Both the position numbers and the translations under genes were made by a program. The notes under the pieces are model-generated. The model searched no databases. It saw nothing but the letters and a program-made list of their open reading frames with translations, and was not told the DNA's origin. A stretch of DNA of 64,000 bases from Priestia endophytica DSM 13796. GTDB lineage: Bacteria; Bacillota; Bacilli; Bacillales; Bacillaceae_H. Below are positions 44,163 through 52,761 of this stretch, one piece after another. Location of the stretch: NCBI RefSeq assembly GCF_900115845.1, contig NZ_FOXX01000001.1, positions 1-64,000 of the forward strand, read 5' to 3'. The number at the start of each line of letters is the position of its first letter. Positions within the stretch are counted from its first letter, which is position 1.

Positions 44163-45218
44163 CTAAAAATTGCCGTCTCTAAGCTTTATCGCTTCCTTCA
44201 TAAGCGATGGACCGAATTCTTCTTCATATTTCTTATAAAGAGGAGATAGCGCTTTAAGCCACTCTTTGCGCTCTTTTTTCGTTAAGGTATGAATGTTCAT
44301 TGACGAGTTTTCGCGAATATACTGAAGCTGCTCTTTGTTTTTTTCAAGCGCCTGCTTTTCATTCCATTCTGTCGCTTCTTTCATGGCTTCTAAAATAATG
44401 TTCTTCGTTTCCTCATCTTGTTCATCCCAAAATGAACGATTAATCATCACTGCGTAAGCAAGATAGCCGTGATTCGTGATTGTCATGTTTTGCTGAACAT
44501 TATAAAATCCTTTGGAATAAATGTTAGACACCGTATTTTCTTCCCCATCAATTTCCTTCCTATCAAGTAAAGAATAGGTATCATTGAACTGGTGCTGAAT
44601 ACCGTCCGCCCGAAGCATTGTAAACTGAGCATCTAAGACAGGACTTTGCATAATCCGAAACTTTTGTCCGCTCACATCTTCAGGTTTTTTAATGACTTTC
44701 TCATTTGTTGTAAGCTGCTTAAAGCCGTTAGACCATAGAGCAAGCCCTTTAATATCTGTTCCATCTAATGTTTGTAACAACTCTCTTCCAATTGGACCTT
44801 CAAGTCCATATCGGGCGGCTTCCTGATTCGGAAAAATGAACGGCAAGTCAAGCACGCCCCATTTTGGTGACAGCATTTGGAGCTTTGAAGTTGCCGGTGC
44901 AATCATTTGTACTTTTCCTTCTTCTAATGCTGATACTTCTTCAATATCTGAATAAAGACTTCCATTTGGAAAAACAGCCACTTTAATTTTACCGTCTGAC
45001 TTTTCTTCTACAAGTCTAGCAAACCTGTCTACTGCGAGCCCTTTTGGCGTATTTTCGGCAACAACGTGGCTGAACTTAATTAAAACTTGATCTTTTAATC
45101 CTTCCTGATCATCGTCATAAGGAAGTTCCTTAAAAGGAAAAAGATGATGGAATCCAAACCCGATAGCGGTTACAATACCAGTAAACAAAAAAAGGATAAG
45201 CAGAATTGTTTTTTTCAC
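44163..45218 (-). CDS. dctB: C4-dicarboxylate-binding protein DctB (TRAP DctP family)
   Basis: A 351-residue DctP-type solute-binding protein. It begins with an uncleaved-looking membrane segment (LLILFLFTGIVTAIGFGF) rather than a lipobox. LIKFSHVVAENTPKGLAVDRFARLVEEKSDGKI, LPFIFPNQEAARYGL and QKFRIMQSPV are family motifs. No TRAP permease is present. With dctS, dctR and dctP nearby it matches B. subtilis DctB, which presents dicarboxylate to the DctS sensor. It is divergent from dctS by 95 bp. Confidence 0.88.
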   Translation of the reverse strand: MKKTILLILFLFTGIVTAIGFGFHHLFPFKELPYDDDQEGLKDQVLIKFSHVVAENTPKGLAVDRFARLVEEKSDGKIKVAVFPNGSLYSDIEEVSALEEGKVQMIAPATSKLQMLSPKWGVLDLPFIFPNQEAARYGLEGPIGRELLQTLDGTDIKGLALWSNGFKQLTTNEKVIKKPEDVSGQKFRIMQSPVLDAQFTMLRADGIQHQFNDTYSLLDRKEIDGEENTVSNIYSKGFYNVQQNMTITNHGYLAYAVMINRSFWDEQDEETKNIILEAMKEATEWNEKQALEKNKEQLQYIRENSSMNIHTLTKKERKEWLKALSPLYKKYEEEFGPSLMKEAIKLRDGNF

Positions 45219-45313
45219 ATCATCCCTACCTTTCTTTTTAAAGCTTTTTCATACTATTATAGGATAAGTTTGCTTACAAAACATATTTATTTTCTACTTG
45301 AGAGGATCCTGCC

Positions 45314-46891
45314 ATGCTCAAAAAACTATCAATAAGCTGGAAAATTACAACTCTATCATATGCAATTGTTCTTTTTTCACTTTTAATTGCCGGGATTTTT
45401 TTAGTCGGGATTGTTGGCCAAACAAAAGAACAGGAAATTGGGATGCGCTCAATGAACACAGCGAGAACAGTCGCAGAGCTCACAGAGGTCGAGGAAATGC
45501 TTCGGGAAAAAGAAGGCTGGAAGAAACTGAACCCAATTATTGAACGGCTCAGAATCATTAACGGAGCAGACTATATCATTGTGATGGATATGGATCATAC
45601 CCGCTACTCTCATCCGTCAAATGAGTTGCTAGGAAAAGTATCAAAGGGACGAGATGAAGATGCTTCGTTTGCTGAACATATTTATCTATCAAAAGCACGA
45701 GGAGAGTTAGGAACGTCCTTGAGAGCTTTTGTTCCTATTAAAGACGAGGAGCTTAATCAAATTGGCGTTGTCCTTGTTGGCAAAACCCTCCCTAGCACAT
45801 GGGATATTTTAATGAACTTAAAAAAAGAGATTTTCATTGTTTTATTTATTACGCTCCTCTTTGGCGTCATTGGTTCTTTTATGCTTGCACGACATATTAA
45901 AAATCAAATGTTCAAGCTTGAGCCACATGAAATTGTCCGCATTCTTGAAGAGCGAACAGCCACATTTCATGCGTTGAATGAAGGCGTAATTGCGATTGAT
46001 AATAAGGAAGAGATTACGATTTTTAATGAGAAAGCGCGCTCCATTTTCAATGTACAAGACGAGGTAATCGGAAAGCCGATTCGTTCGGTATTAAAAGACA
46101 CTCACCTTCCTGAGATTCTTTATTCAAATCGTCATGTGCATAATCAGGAAATTCAAATGAGTGGCAAGCGAATTTTTAGCAATCGCTTTCCGATTAAAGT
46201 AAAAGATGAGCGCATTGGAGCTGTGGCGATTTTTCAAGACCGCACAGAAGTAGCCGCGCTTGCTGAAGAATTAACAGGTGTAAAGAATTTCGTCGATGCC
46301 TTGCGCGTTCAAAATCACGAGCATATGAATAAGCTTCATAGCATTGCAGGCCTTATTCAACTTGGACGTACAGCAGAAGCTCTTCAGTTTGTTTTTCAAA
46401 TTTCAAAAGAGCAGGAAAAGCTCACAAACTTCCTTAATGAGCATATCCACCATCCTGCTGTGTCAGGGCTGCTCTTAAGCAAAGTAAGCCGCGGCAAAGA
46501 GCTTGATATTGACGTTGTGATTGATCCAAACTCATCGCTTACAGATTTTCCGCCAGGCCTTGATTATCACGATTTTGTTATTCTGCTTGGCAACTTAATT
46601 GAAAACGCGTTTGATGCCCTTGAAAAAAGCTCACACACTGAGAAGCGAATTGACGTAAGCATTGATGAATCAGAAGGAGTATGCGCGATTCTTGTTGAGG
46701 ATAATGGAATTGGCATTGAATATGATGATGTGCCGCTTCTTTTTGACCGACATTTTACAAAAGGAAAAGAAAGCGGTCAAGGCATTGGCTTATATCTTGT
46801 AAAACAAGTTGTTGATAAAGGGGACGGAGAGATTACCGTTACGTCAGATGTTGGCTATGGTACAACCTTTTTAATTACCTTTCCACTCTAG
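45314..46891 (+). CDS. dctS: C4-dicarboxylate sensor histidine kinase DctS
   Basis: A 525-residue CitA/DcuS-type kinase. Two membrane helices (about 20-40 and 175-195) flank an extracytoplasmic sensor domain with MDMDHTRYSHPSNELLGK, the DcuS/CitA-like signature. A cytoplasmic PAS (FHALNEGVIAIDNKEEITIF) and a kinase core follow with the phospho-accepting histidine in LRVQNHEHMNKLHSIAGLIQ, N box GNLIENAFDAL and G boxes DNGIGI and GQGIGLYLVKQ. It senses dicarboxylates with DctB and phosphorylates DctR. Confidence 0.93.
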   Translation: MLKKLSISWKITTLSYAIVLFSLLIAGIFLVGIVGQTKEQEIGMRSMNTARTVAELTEVEEMLREKEGWKKLNPIIERLRIINGADYIIVMDMDHTRYSHPSNELLGKVSKGRDEDASFAEHIYLSKARGELGTSLRAFVPIKDEELNQIGVVLVGKTLPSTWDILMNLKKEIFIVLFITLLFGVIGSFMLARHIKNQMFKLEPHEIVRILEERTATFHALNEGVIAIDNKEEITIFNEKARSIFNVQDEVIGKPIRSVLKDTHLPEILYSNRHVHNQEIQMSGKRIFSNRFPIKVKDERIGAVAIFQDRTEVAALAEELTGVKNFVDALRVQNHEHMNKLHSIAGLIQLGRTAEALQFVFQISKEQEKLTNFLNEHIHHPAVSGLLLSKVSRGKELDIDVVIDPNSSLTDFPPGLDYHDFVILLGNLIENAFDALEKSSHTEKRIDVSIDESEGVCAILVEDNGIGIEYDDVPLLFDRHFTKGKESGQGIGLYLVKQVVDKGDGEITVTSDVGYGTTFLITFPL

Positions 46892-46906
46892 GATGGAGGA
46901 ACAGTA

Positions 46907-47605
46907 ATGACTAAAAATGATGTTTCAGTTCTTATTATTGAAGATGATCCAATGGTACAAGAACTCAATAAAACATTTATTAATAAAGTGCAAGGATTTA
47001 CAGTCGTTGGAACGGCAAGCAATGGCGAGGAAGGTCTAGAAAAGCTAAAGGAACTGGATCCAGAGCTTGCCCTTCTTGATATTTTTATGCCCAAGCTAAA
47101 CGGTGTTGCAACACTACAAAAACTGCGGAACGAAAATTTCACAACAGATACTATCGTGGTTTCTGCTGCAAAAGATGGCGAAACGATCAAAAAAGTGCTC
47201 CAAAACGGAGCCATTGATTATATTATGAAGCCATTCACGTTTGAACGCCTTCAGCAAGCGCTTGAAAAATATCGAAACTATCAAAAGCGAATAAACACAG
47301 AAAGCACGTTATCGCAAGAACAGCTTGACTCTATTTTATATTCACCATCCAAACCGGAAAACTTTTCTTCCCTTTTGCCAAAAGGACTTAATGAATTTAC
47401 GCTCACTGTTATTGTCGATTATTTAAAAGAACAAAAGGAGCCGCACTCAGCTGAAGAAGTTGCCAATAGCGTCGGTATTGCCCGGGTAACAGCCCGCCGC
47501 TACTTAGATTATTTAGAGAAAACAAAAGCTGTTAAAATTGATATTCAGTACGGAGGCGTTGGTCGCCCTATTAACCGCTACCTTTATGATGAAAATCATT
47601 ACTAG
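46907..47605 (+). CDS. dctR: C4-dicarboxylate response regulator DctR
   Basis: A 232-residue regulator. The receiver has acidic pocket IEDDP, phospho-acceptor D in ALLDIFMPKLNGVATL (near residue 57), and K in IMKPFTFERL. The C-terminal DNA-binding part contains EEVANSVGIARVTARRYLDYLEKTKAV, the CitB/DcuR type of HTH. It starts 15 bp after dctS (GGAGG). It probably activates dctP, 290 bp downstream. Confidence 0.93.
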   Translation: MTKNDVSVLIIEDDPMVQELNKTFINKVQGFTVVGTASNGEEGLEKLKELDPELALLDIFMPKLNGVATLQKLRNENFTTDTIVVSAAKDGETIKKVLQNGAIDYIMKPFTFERLQQALEKYRNYQKRINTESTLSQEQLDSILYSPSKPENFSSLLPKGLNEFTLTVIVDYLKEQKEPHSAEEVANSVGIARVTARRYLDYLEKTKAVKIDIQYGGVGRPINRYLYDENHY

Positions 47606-47612
47606 GGTAGGG

Positions 47613-47642
47613 AAAAGAGCCTCAGATGCTGAGGCTCTTTTT
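47613..47642 (+). terminator. dctSR terminator
   Basis: AAAAGAGCCTCA and TGAGGCTCTTTT form a 12-bp stem with a 5-nt loop, followed by TTTG, 8 bp after the dctR stop. Confidence 0.92.
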
Positions 47643-47783
47643 GTTCACCTCAACATCATATCTGTTAGCTTATCTCTCAACATTTTTTGGGGATAGTTCC
47701 TTCTGTTATCCATTCTTCGACCATTCGAAACAAAGGGCTTTTTTTCTCTTTTTGCTTTTTTAAGTTTTAAAAGAGAAAGTTGA

Positions 47784-47830
47784 GACCAAAAAGACCAAAA
47801 TGTCCGATAAGTTCATAAAATGTTCAAAAT
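47784..47830 (+). promoter_or_regulatory. Candidate DctR-binding repeats upstream of dctP
   Basis: GACCAAAA occurs twice with 1 bp between (47784-47791 and 47793-47800), followed by related GTTCATAAAATGTTCAAAAT at 47811-47830, also a near-repeat. They lie just upstream of the cre element and promoter region, where a response-regulator activator would bind. No footprint knowledge for this organism is available. Confidence 0.4.
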
Positions 47831-47834
47831 TCTT

Positions 47835-47848
47835 TGAAAGCGATATCA
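47835..47848 (+). promoter_or_regulatory. cre site (CcpA catabolite repression) in the dctP promoter
   Basis: TGAAAGCGATATCA fits the consensus TGWAARCGNTWNCW at every position. It overlaps a plausible -35 (TTGAAA, 47834-47839), with TATAGA near 47855 as a -10. Binding here would block initiation when preferred sugars are present, as for B. subtilis dctP. Confidence 0.82.
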
Positions 47849-47895
47849 TTTATTTATAGAGTTGTTGATTAAGGGGACAAAGGGGATGAACTACG

Positions 47896-49173
47896 ATGAA
47901 GAAACTTTTTAAAAATTTAACGTTTCAAGTGCTAACAGCCATCGCGCTGGGGGTGCTTGTTGGGCTTATTTGGCCAAACATCGGAAAAGAACTAAAGCCG
48001 CTTGGCGACACGTTCATTAATGCTGTTAAAATGGTTATTGCTCCCATTATCTTTTTAACGATTGTGCTTGGTATCGCGAAAATGGGCGATATGAAGAAAG
48101 TTGGAAAAGTGGGCGGAAAAGCATTCATTTATTTTGAAGTTGTCACAACGCTCGCACTTGTAATTGGACTTCTTGTGGTAAACCTTGTAAAGCCTGGAGC
48201 AGGTCTTGATTATGATTCACTTGATAAAGGAGACGTTTCAGCCTACACAACAGAAAGTGGAGAAGCAAAAGGCATCGACTGGATTGAATTTGTGACTCAT
48301 ATTGTTCCTTCTAATATGGTTGATGCATTTGCAAAAGGTGACATTTTACAAGTTCTTTTCTTCTCTATTCTATTTGGCGTAGGCTTAGCATCACTTGGAG
48401 ATAAAGGAAAAGGCATTATTGACTCATTAGATAAACTTTCACTCGTATTCTTCAAAATTATTGGTTATGTTATGCGCGCTGCCCCAATTGGAGCGTTTGG
48501 AGCTATTGGTTATACGATCGGGCATTTCGGATTAACGTCCCTTCTGCCACTTGCAAAGCTTATGCTCTCTGTTTACATTACAATGTTCATATTCATCTTC
48601 GTTGTTCTTAATATCATTTGTAAAATGTACGGCTTTAGCTTATGGAACTACTTACGCTTCATTAAAGACGAAATTTTAATCGTACTTGGCACAAGCTCTT
48701 CTGAATCGGTTCTTCCTCGTATGATGAACAAAATGGAGCGCTATGGCTGTTCAAAGTCTGTCGTTGGGCTTGTTATTCCAACAGGGTATTCTTTTAACCT
48801 TGACGGAACATCGATTTATCTTTCAATGGCCGTTGTCTTTTTAGCTCAAGTGTTTGGTGTTGACTTAACACTTGGTCAACAGGTTATGATTATCCTTGTT
48901 CTGATGCTAACGTCAAAAGGCGCTGCAGGAGTAACAGGAAGCGGATTTATCGTGTTGGCCTCAACGCTTGCAGCACTGCAAGTTATCCCACTTGAGGGTC
49001 TTGCTCTTCTTTTAGGCGTTGACCGCTTTATGAGTGAAGGACGCGCAATTGTAAACTTAATCGGAAACGGAATTGCAACAATTGTAGTAGCGAAAAGCGA
49101 GAATGAGTTTGATCGTGAGAAAAATGTTGAAGCTATTAAAGAAATCGGTAATAAAATTAAGCCAGCAAGCTAA
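47896..49173 (+). CDS. dctP: C4-dicarboxylate/proton-sodium symporter DctP (DAACS family)
   Basis: A 425-residue secondary transporter with about eight membrane helices and two re-entrant hairpins. [15 protein letters not shown] (serine-rich hairpin), [16 protein letters not shown] and [16 protein letters not shown] are signature motifs of the glutamate/dicarboxylate symporter family. It imports succinate, fumarate and malate. Position after dctS-dctR and promoter elements match the B. subtilis dctP unit. GGGG precedes the ATG. Confidence 0.94.
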   Translation: MKKLFKNLTFQVLTAIALGVLVGLIWPNIGKELKPLGDTFINAVKMVIAPIIFLTIVLGIAKMGDMKKVGKVGGKAFIYFEVVTTLALVIGLLVVNLVKPGAGLDYDSLDKGDVSAYTTESGEAKGIDWIEFVTHIVPSNMVDAFAKGDILQVLFFSILFGVGLASLGDKGKGIIDSLDKLSLVFFKIIGYVMRAAPIGAFGAIGYTIGHFGLTSLLPLAKLMLSVYITMFIFIFVVLNIICKMYGFSLWNYLRFIKDEILIVLGTSSSESVLPRMMNKMERYGCSKSVVGLVIPTGYSFNLDGTSIYLSMAVVFLAQVFGVDLTLGQQVMIILVLMLTSKGAAGVTGSGFIVLASTLAALQVIPLEGLALLLGVDRFMSEGRAIVNLIGNGIATIVVAKSENEFDREKNVEAIKEIGNKIKPAS

Positions 49174-49213
49174 AAAAAATCCCCGTTGCTCTTAAAAGCG
49201 ACGGGGATTTTTT
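49173..49213. terminator. Bidirectional terminator, dctP and RS-rich gene
   Basis: AAAATCCCCGT and ACGGGGATTTT pair over 11 bp around a 14-nt centre, with T tracts beyond both arms. It lies between the convergent dctP and small-gene stops. Confidence 0.9.
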
Positions 49214-49421
49214 AGCTGCTATAGCTTCCGCTACGGTAGCGACCTTTATAATAGCGATGGCCATATTTTGAATGTCCTCTTTTATAATCACTGCTTGAGT
49301 ACGAACGTCCTCTGTAGCGATCACTGCTTGAATAACGTCGACTTGGTCTACGGTGACGACGATCGCTGCTTGAATAGCGGCGGTCGCTTCCCATTATATT
49401 TTTCAAAAACTTTTTAAACAT
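49212..49421 (-). CDS. Small Ser/Tyr/Arg-rich repeat protein
   Basis: A 69-residue basic protein, MFKKFLKNIMGSDRRYSSSD, with YSSSD repeated three times (residues about 16, 30 and 42) separated by Arg-rich and Tyr-rich blocks, ending YRSGSYSS. GGGGG precedes the ATG. Low-complexity S/D/R repeats recall CotG-like spore-coat proteins phosphorylated by CotH kinases, but this is analogy only. It is convergent with dctP. No named family recognised. Confidence 0.6.
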   Translation of the reverse strand: MFKKFLKNIMGSDRRYSSSDRRHRRPSRRYSSSDRYRGRSYSSSDYKRGHSKYGHRYYKGRYRSGSYSS

Positions 49422-49550
49422 GCTTTAGCCCCCATTTGTATGAGATTGTATACCATCATATGCGAAATTCTCTAAATGAACAAGGGGTTTACACGTTAAA
49501 TTTTTGTAAAGATTATTTCAATTTTCTTATAAACAAAAAACTTTAGCTTT

Positions 49551-50867
49551 TTAAGCTTGATACTTACGAACAAATTGGTGAAAAAATAAGCCAAAGAACA
49601 CAAGAATAATAAGAGAACCAAGCGCAACTCGGCTTGCTAGATTTCCGTAATCCGCTAACAGAAGCGTAATTGTTCCATATAAAAATGGACCAACAACAGA
49701 CGATACTTTTCCTGAAAAAGCGAAAAGACCAAAAAACTGACCGCGTTTCTCTTGAGGCGTGAGTTCAATAATAAACGTGCGCGTTGTTACCCATAGTGAA
49801 CCAAGTGACACCCCAAAAAGACTTCCTGCCACCCAAAATAGCGCAGAATTTGTTGCAACAACCGCAAAGGAAAGAGCCACTATTAAAATGATGCCAACCG
49901 CTACAATTGACTTCCATGCTCCCCACTTTTTGCAAATAAATCCGAAGATAAACGAGCCGATAATACTAGCAACTGTTGAAACAAGATAAAGCAAAATAAA
50001 TTCCCCTGCTCCAAAACCAACAATTGCTGTTGAGTAGACGGACATCATTGCAACAGCAGTCGCAATGGCATCATTTAAAAAGAAGTACGCAATCATAAAA
50101 TAAAAGATCGCTTTATAACTTTTCATTTCTTTAAATGTTGCGATGATATCACGGTATCCGCTCCAAAATGAAGCCTTTTCTACCTTTTTCTCCACTTCTT
50201 TTTCTTTTGTAAAAAAGATAAAGGGAAGAGAAAACAGTAAAAATAAGAGCGCTGTCGGAATGAACGCTTCATGATAATTCCCGCTGCTCACAAATGGATA
50301 AATGGATAAGCCAACGAGTGTACCAATATAGCCAACAGCGGTTCCAAATCCGGAAACAACCGCCATGTTTTCTTTTGTACTAATATCGGCTAAAATCGGG
50401 TCGTAAAACACAAGGCTTGAGTTATAAAAGAATTTGGCAATCACAAAACAAATGATCACAAGGATTAATGAAAGCGGCAGTCCCCCAACTGTTCCTCCTC
50501 CATCTTCCATAGCTAAAAACCCCATCATCATCGTAAAAAAGACGGAAATAAGCGTAAATGCCGTCACATACTTTTTCTTTTTGCCGGTTCTGTCAATAAG
50601 CACTCCGAAAAGCGGAGCGAAAATAACAAGAAAAAAACTAGACACTGCATTTGCATAAGAAATGAACGTGCTTGCAATCTGGTTCATTCGTTCACTGTCT
50701 CCGACAACTTCCTGAAGATAAAATGGAAAGAAAATGGTTGTAATATTGGAAGAGAAGATCGTGTTTGCAAAATCGTAAAGCGCCCATGAGAGAATCGGCA
50801 GCATCATAAAAAGCTTGAAGTTGCTTTTTGGCATCATTTCACTTCGCTTTTTTTCTTCTTGTAGCAT
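49551..50867 (-). CDS. MFS transporter (UMF/Atg22-like)
   Basis: A 438-residue transporter with about 12 membrane helices. SWALYDFANTIFSSNITTIFFPFY, NAVSSFFLVIFAPLFGVLIDRTGKKKKYV and SLFGVSLGSLWVTTRTFIIELTPQEKRGQFFGLFA match the UMF1/Atg22-type major facilitator branch. Substrate is unknown. GAGGT precedes ATG at 50867. It stands alone between the RS-rich gene and the quinol oxidase region. Confidence 0.86.
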   Translation of the reverse strand: MLQEEKKRSEMMPKSNFKLFMMLPILSWALYDFANTIFSSNITTIFFPFYLQEVVGDSERMNQIASTFISYANAVSSFFLVIFAPLFGVLIDRTGKKKKYVTAFTLISVFFTMMMGFLAMEDGGGTVGGLPLSLILVIICFVIAKFFYNSSLVFYDPILADISTKENMAVVSGFGTAVGYIGTLVGLSIYPFVSSGNYHEAFIPTALLFLLFSLPFIFFTKEKEVEKKVEKASFWSGYRDIIATFKEMKSYKAIFYFMIAYFFLNDAIATAVAMMSVYSTAIVGFGAGEFILLYLVSTVASIIGSFIFGFICKKWGAWKSIVAVGIILIVALSFAVVATNSALFWVAGSLFGVSLGSLWVTTRTFIIELTPQEKRGQFFGLFAFSGKVSSVVGPFLYGTITLLLADYGNLASRVALGSLIILVFFGLFFHQFVRKYQA

Positions 50868-51330
50868 ACTTCTACCTCTTTCGATTTTTTATAATATATT
50901 CGAATTTCTCCCCTTAATTCCCCTTTAGATGTAGATTACTTTTACAATGCTCAACGCAAAAAACTGCTGAGAACATATGCCTCAACAGCCAATAGCTGAA
51001 AAAAAACCTAATATATGTATTATAGCTTAAATATTCCAAAATGAATATTTAAGTTTCAATTTAGAACATATAGACCTATTTGTTATAAGTCATCTAGTTC
51101 TTTAGCCTATACCTTCCAACTGTCGGGATAAAGTATATAACAGTGTTTGTTCTATGGAAAATATGAGAGAGGATAACGTGTGGATTGTTTTTTATAAAAG
51201 AGGCGTTAATCAATGGATTTTTGTTTCTTGTTTGTCTCTTACTCCTTTTACATACCGTAACTATTGTATTTTCATTCAGCTTAACGAAAGCTTCTCTCCT
51301 CCTTCTGATGGGAAATAGATAGGAAACATA
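50868..51330. other. 463-bp gap with no supported gene
   Basis: A + strand frame near 51180-51319 (TTG or GTG starts, about 44-46 residues, one hydrophobic) has only a weak ribosome site and no recognised similarity, so it is not called. The rest is AT-rich with no clear hairpin. Confidence 0.5.
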
Positions 51331-51771
51331 CTAGATTACTTTATGTTGTTCACAGTCAGCGCAAATCCCTTCAATTGTAAGACTAAGGTTTAATGGTGTA
51401 AAACCGGCAAACATGTCAGCACATTTCGCAAACATTTCTTCTTCTTTGCTGCTAAAATCAAGGGTAATGCCGCACCTTATACAAGATATTCCATAGCGAT
51501 ACAATTTCCTCGTTACAATCTCATAGCGGGACTGATAAGCATCTTCTGTGATTTCCCTTACAACGCTAACGTCCTTTAACAGAGCTAAATTAGTATTAAT
51601 CGTTTTTTTCGTCACATTCGGAAACTTTACGGCCATATTTTGAAAAAGGCGCTCTGCTGTTATCGGCAGTTTTGTCTGTAACAAATGCCTGATGATGGCT
51701 GCTCGCTGAGGTGTTAGTTTGATTCCTTTTTCCTTTAGCTTGTTTTTGTAGAAATCCAGTTCTCCGTTCAT
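51331..51771 (-). CDS. Fur-family regulator lacking the histidine metal site
   Basis: A 146-residue Fur/PerR-like protein. The winged-helix domain is present (KLKEKGIKLTPQRAAIIRHLL, TKKTINTNLALLKD). The structural zinc cysteines remain (CIRCG and CADC). The regulatory region, normally rich in histidine (HHHHH-type followed by CxxC), reads VTRKLYRYGISCIRC, and the later HH pair reads TPLNLSLTIEG, so the usual iron or manganese ligands are absent. ATG at 51771 has GGAG 12 nt away; starts at 51780-51783 lie too close. It follows qoxD in the same direction. Confidence 0.8.
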   Translation of the reverse strand: MNGELDFYKNKLKEKGIKLTPQRAAIIRHLLQTKLPITAERLFQNMAVKFPNVTKKTINTNLALLKDVSVVREITEDAYQSRYEIVTRKLYRYGISCIRCGITLDFSSKEEEMFAKCADMFAGFTPLNLSLTIEGICADCEQHKVI

Positions 51772-51797
51772 TTTCTTCATCATCTCCTTTTTTTAGA

Positions 51798-51829
51798 GAG
51801 GCAAGTAAGGAGATCCCCCTACTTGCCTC
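51798..51829 (-). other. Hairpin between qoxD and the Fur-family gene
   Basis: GAGGCAAGTA and TACTTGCCTC form a 10-bp stem. The minus strand has no T run after it, so read-through from qox into the Fur-like gene is plausible, with the hairpin as a processing or attenuation point. Confidence 0.45.
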
Positions 51830-51840
51830 CCTTTCTATTT

Positions 51841-52143
51841 TTAGTGCATAGACGTTAAGACCCACACACTTCCAACTACAATAATAATGGCAATGAGACC
51901 TGATGCAATCATTTTCCCAATTTGCCAAAGCTTGTGCTCTCCTTCTGAAATATGCATAAACATAAACAATTGAATGGCTGCTTGAATAAAAGCAAGCAGG
52001 AACACGAGTGCAACAATGGTCTGGATTGATAAATTGGTGTACAACCCAACCCAAACTGCTAGAAACGTTAGTGCAATCGATAATAGAAAACCTAATACAT
52101 GTGACCACGGAAAGTGACTATGTTTTTCTGTTTTTTGTTCCAT
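51841..52143 (-). CDS. qoxD: Quinol oxidase subunit IV (QoxD)
   Basis: A 100-residue subunit with three membrane helices: HFPWSHVLGFLLSIALTFLAVW, IVALVFLLAFIQAAIQLFMFMHI and ASGLIAIIIVVGSVWVL. The motif FMHISEGEHKLWQIGK is typical of CyoD/QoxD. ATG at 52143 overlaps the qoxC stop by one base. It assists assembly of the quinol oxidase. The long upstream extension is rejected because it lies within qoxC. Confidence 0.9.
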   Translation of the reverse strand: MEQKTEKHSHFPWSHVLGFLLSIALTFLAVWVGLYTNLSIQTIVALVFLLAFIQAAIQLFMFMHISEGEHKLWQIGKMIASGLIAIIIVVGSVWVLTSMH

Positions 52144-52757
52144 TATTTCACCATCCCTAATAGATAAACGCTTGTGAAAACGAAAATCCATACAAAGTCT
52201 AAGAAATGCCAGTACAAGCTTGAAACAAATACTTTTTTCGCTGTATGCGGTGTTAGCCCTCGCTTCATCACTTCAGCGATGATCAGGATCATCCACCCAA
52301 TTCCAAGCGTTACGTGAAGCCCGTGCGTTCCTGTTAAAACATAAAAGGAAGACCAGTAGGCATTTGTCCCAATTGTCGCGCCTTCATGAACAAGATGGAT
52401 AAACTCCATCACTTCCATGTATAAAAATCCTCCACCAAACAGAAGCGTCACAAGGAGCCAAATGAGCATTCCCTTCCTATTCCCTTTACGCATCTCATGA
52501 ATCGCTAATCCACATGTGAAACTGCTCGTTAATAGAATAAGAGTCATAGCGATTGTATTATTAAGATCAAAAAGGTCGCTAGGCAGAGGTCCGCCTGCTG
52601 TTCCACCTTCTAACACAAAATAGGCGGAAAAAATTGTAGCAAAAAGCGCAACTTCTGCTCCTAAAAAGATCCAAAATCCAAATATATTTAATCTCCCAAT
52701 CCCCGATTTATATTCTAAAGGAACGTTTTCTTCCCCAGCGTTACTAACCTGTGCCAT
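52143..52757 (-). CDS. qoxC: Quinol oxidase subunit III (QoxC)
   Basis: A 204-residue subunit with five membrane helices. NIFGFWIFLGAEVALFATIFSAYFVL and GTHGLHVTLGIGWMILIIAEVMKRG are conserved in QoxC/CyoC, as is FVSSLYWHFLDFVWIFVFTSVYLLGMVK at the C-terminus. AAGGGTGAG lies before ATG 52757; the upstream extension to 52811 lies within qoxB. Genes are ordered qoxABCD. Confidence 0.93.
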   Translation of the reverse strand: MAQVSNAGEENVPLEYKSGIGRLNIFGFWIFLGAEVALFATIFSAYFVLEGGTAGGPLPSDLFDLNNTIAMTLILLTSSFTCGLAIHEMRKGNRKGMLIWLLVTLLFGGGFLYMEVMEFIHLVHEGATIGTNAYWSSFYVLTGTHGLHVTLGIGWMILIIAEVMKRGLTPHTAKKVFVSSLYWHFLDFVWIFVFTSVYLLGMVK

Positions 52758-52761
52758 TTTC

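Noticed and set aside
51177-51319. Two overlapping + strand frames of about 45 residues between the MFS and Fur-like genes
   Set aside because: Only a weak ribosome site, no recognisable domain, and the two frames compete; hydrophobic composition alone is not enough.
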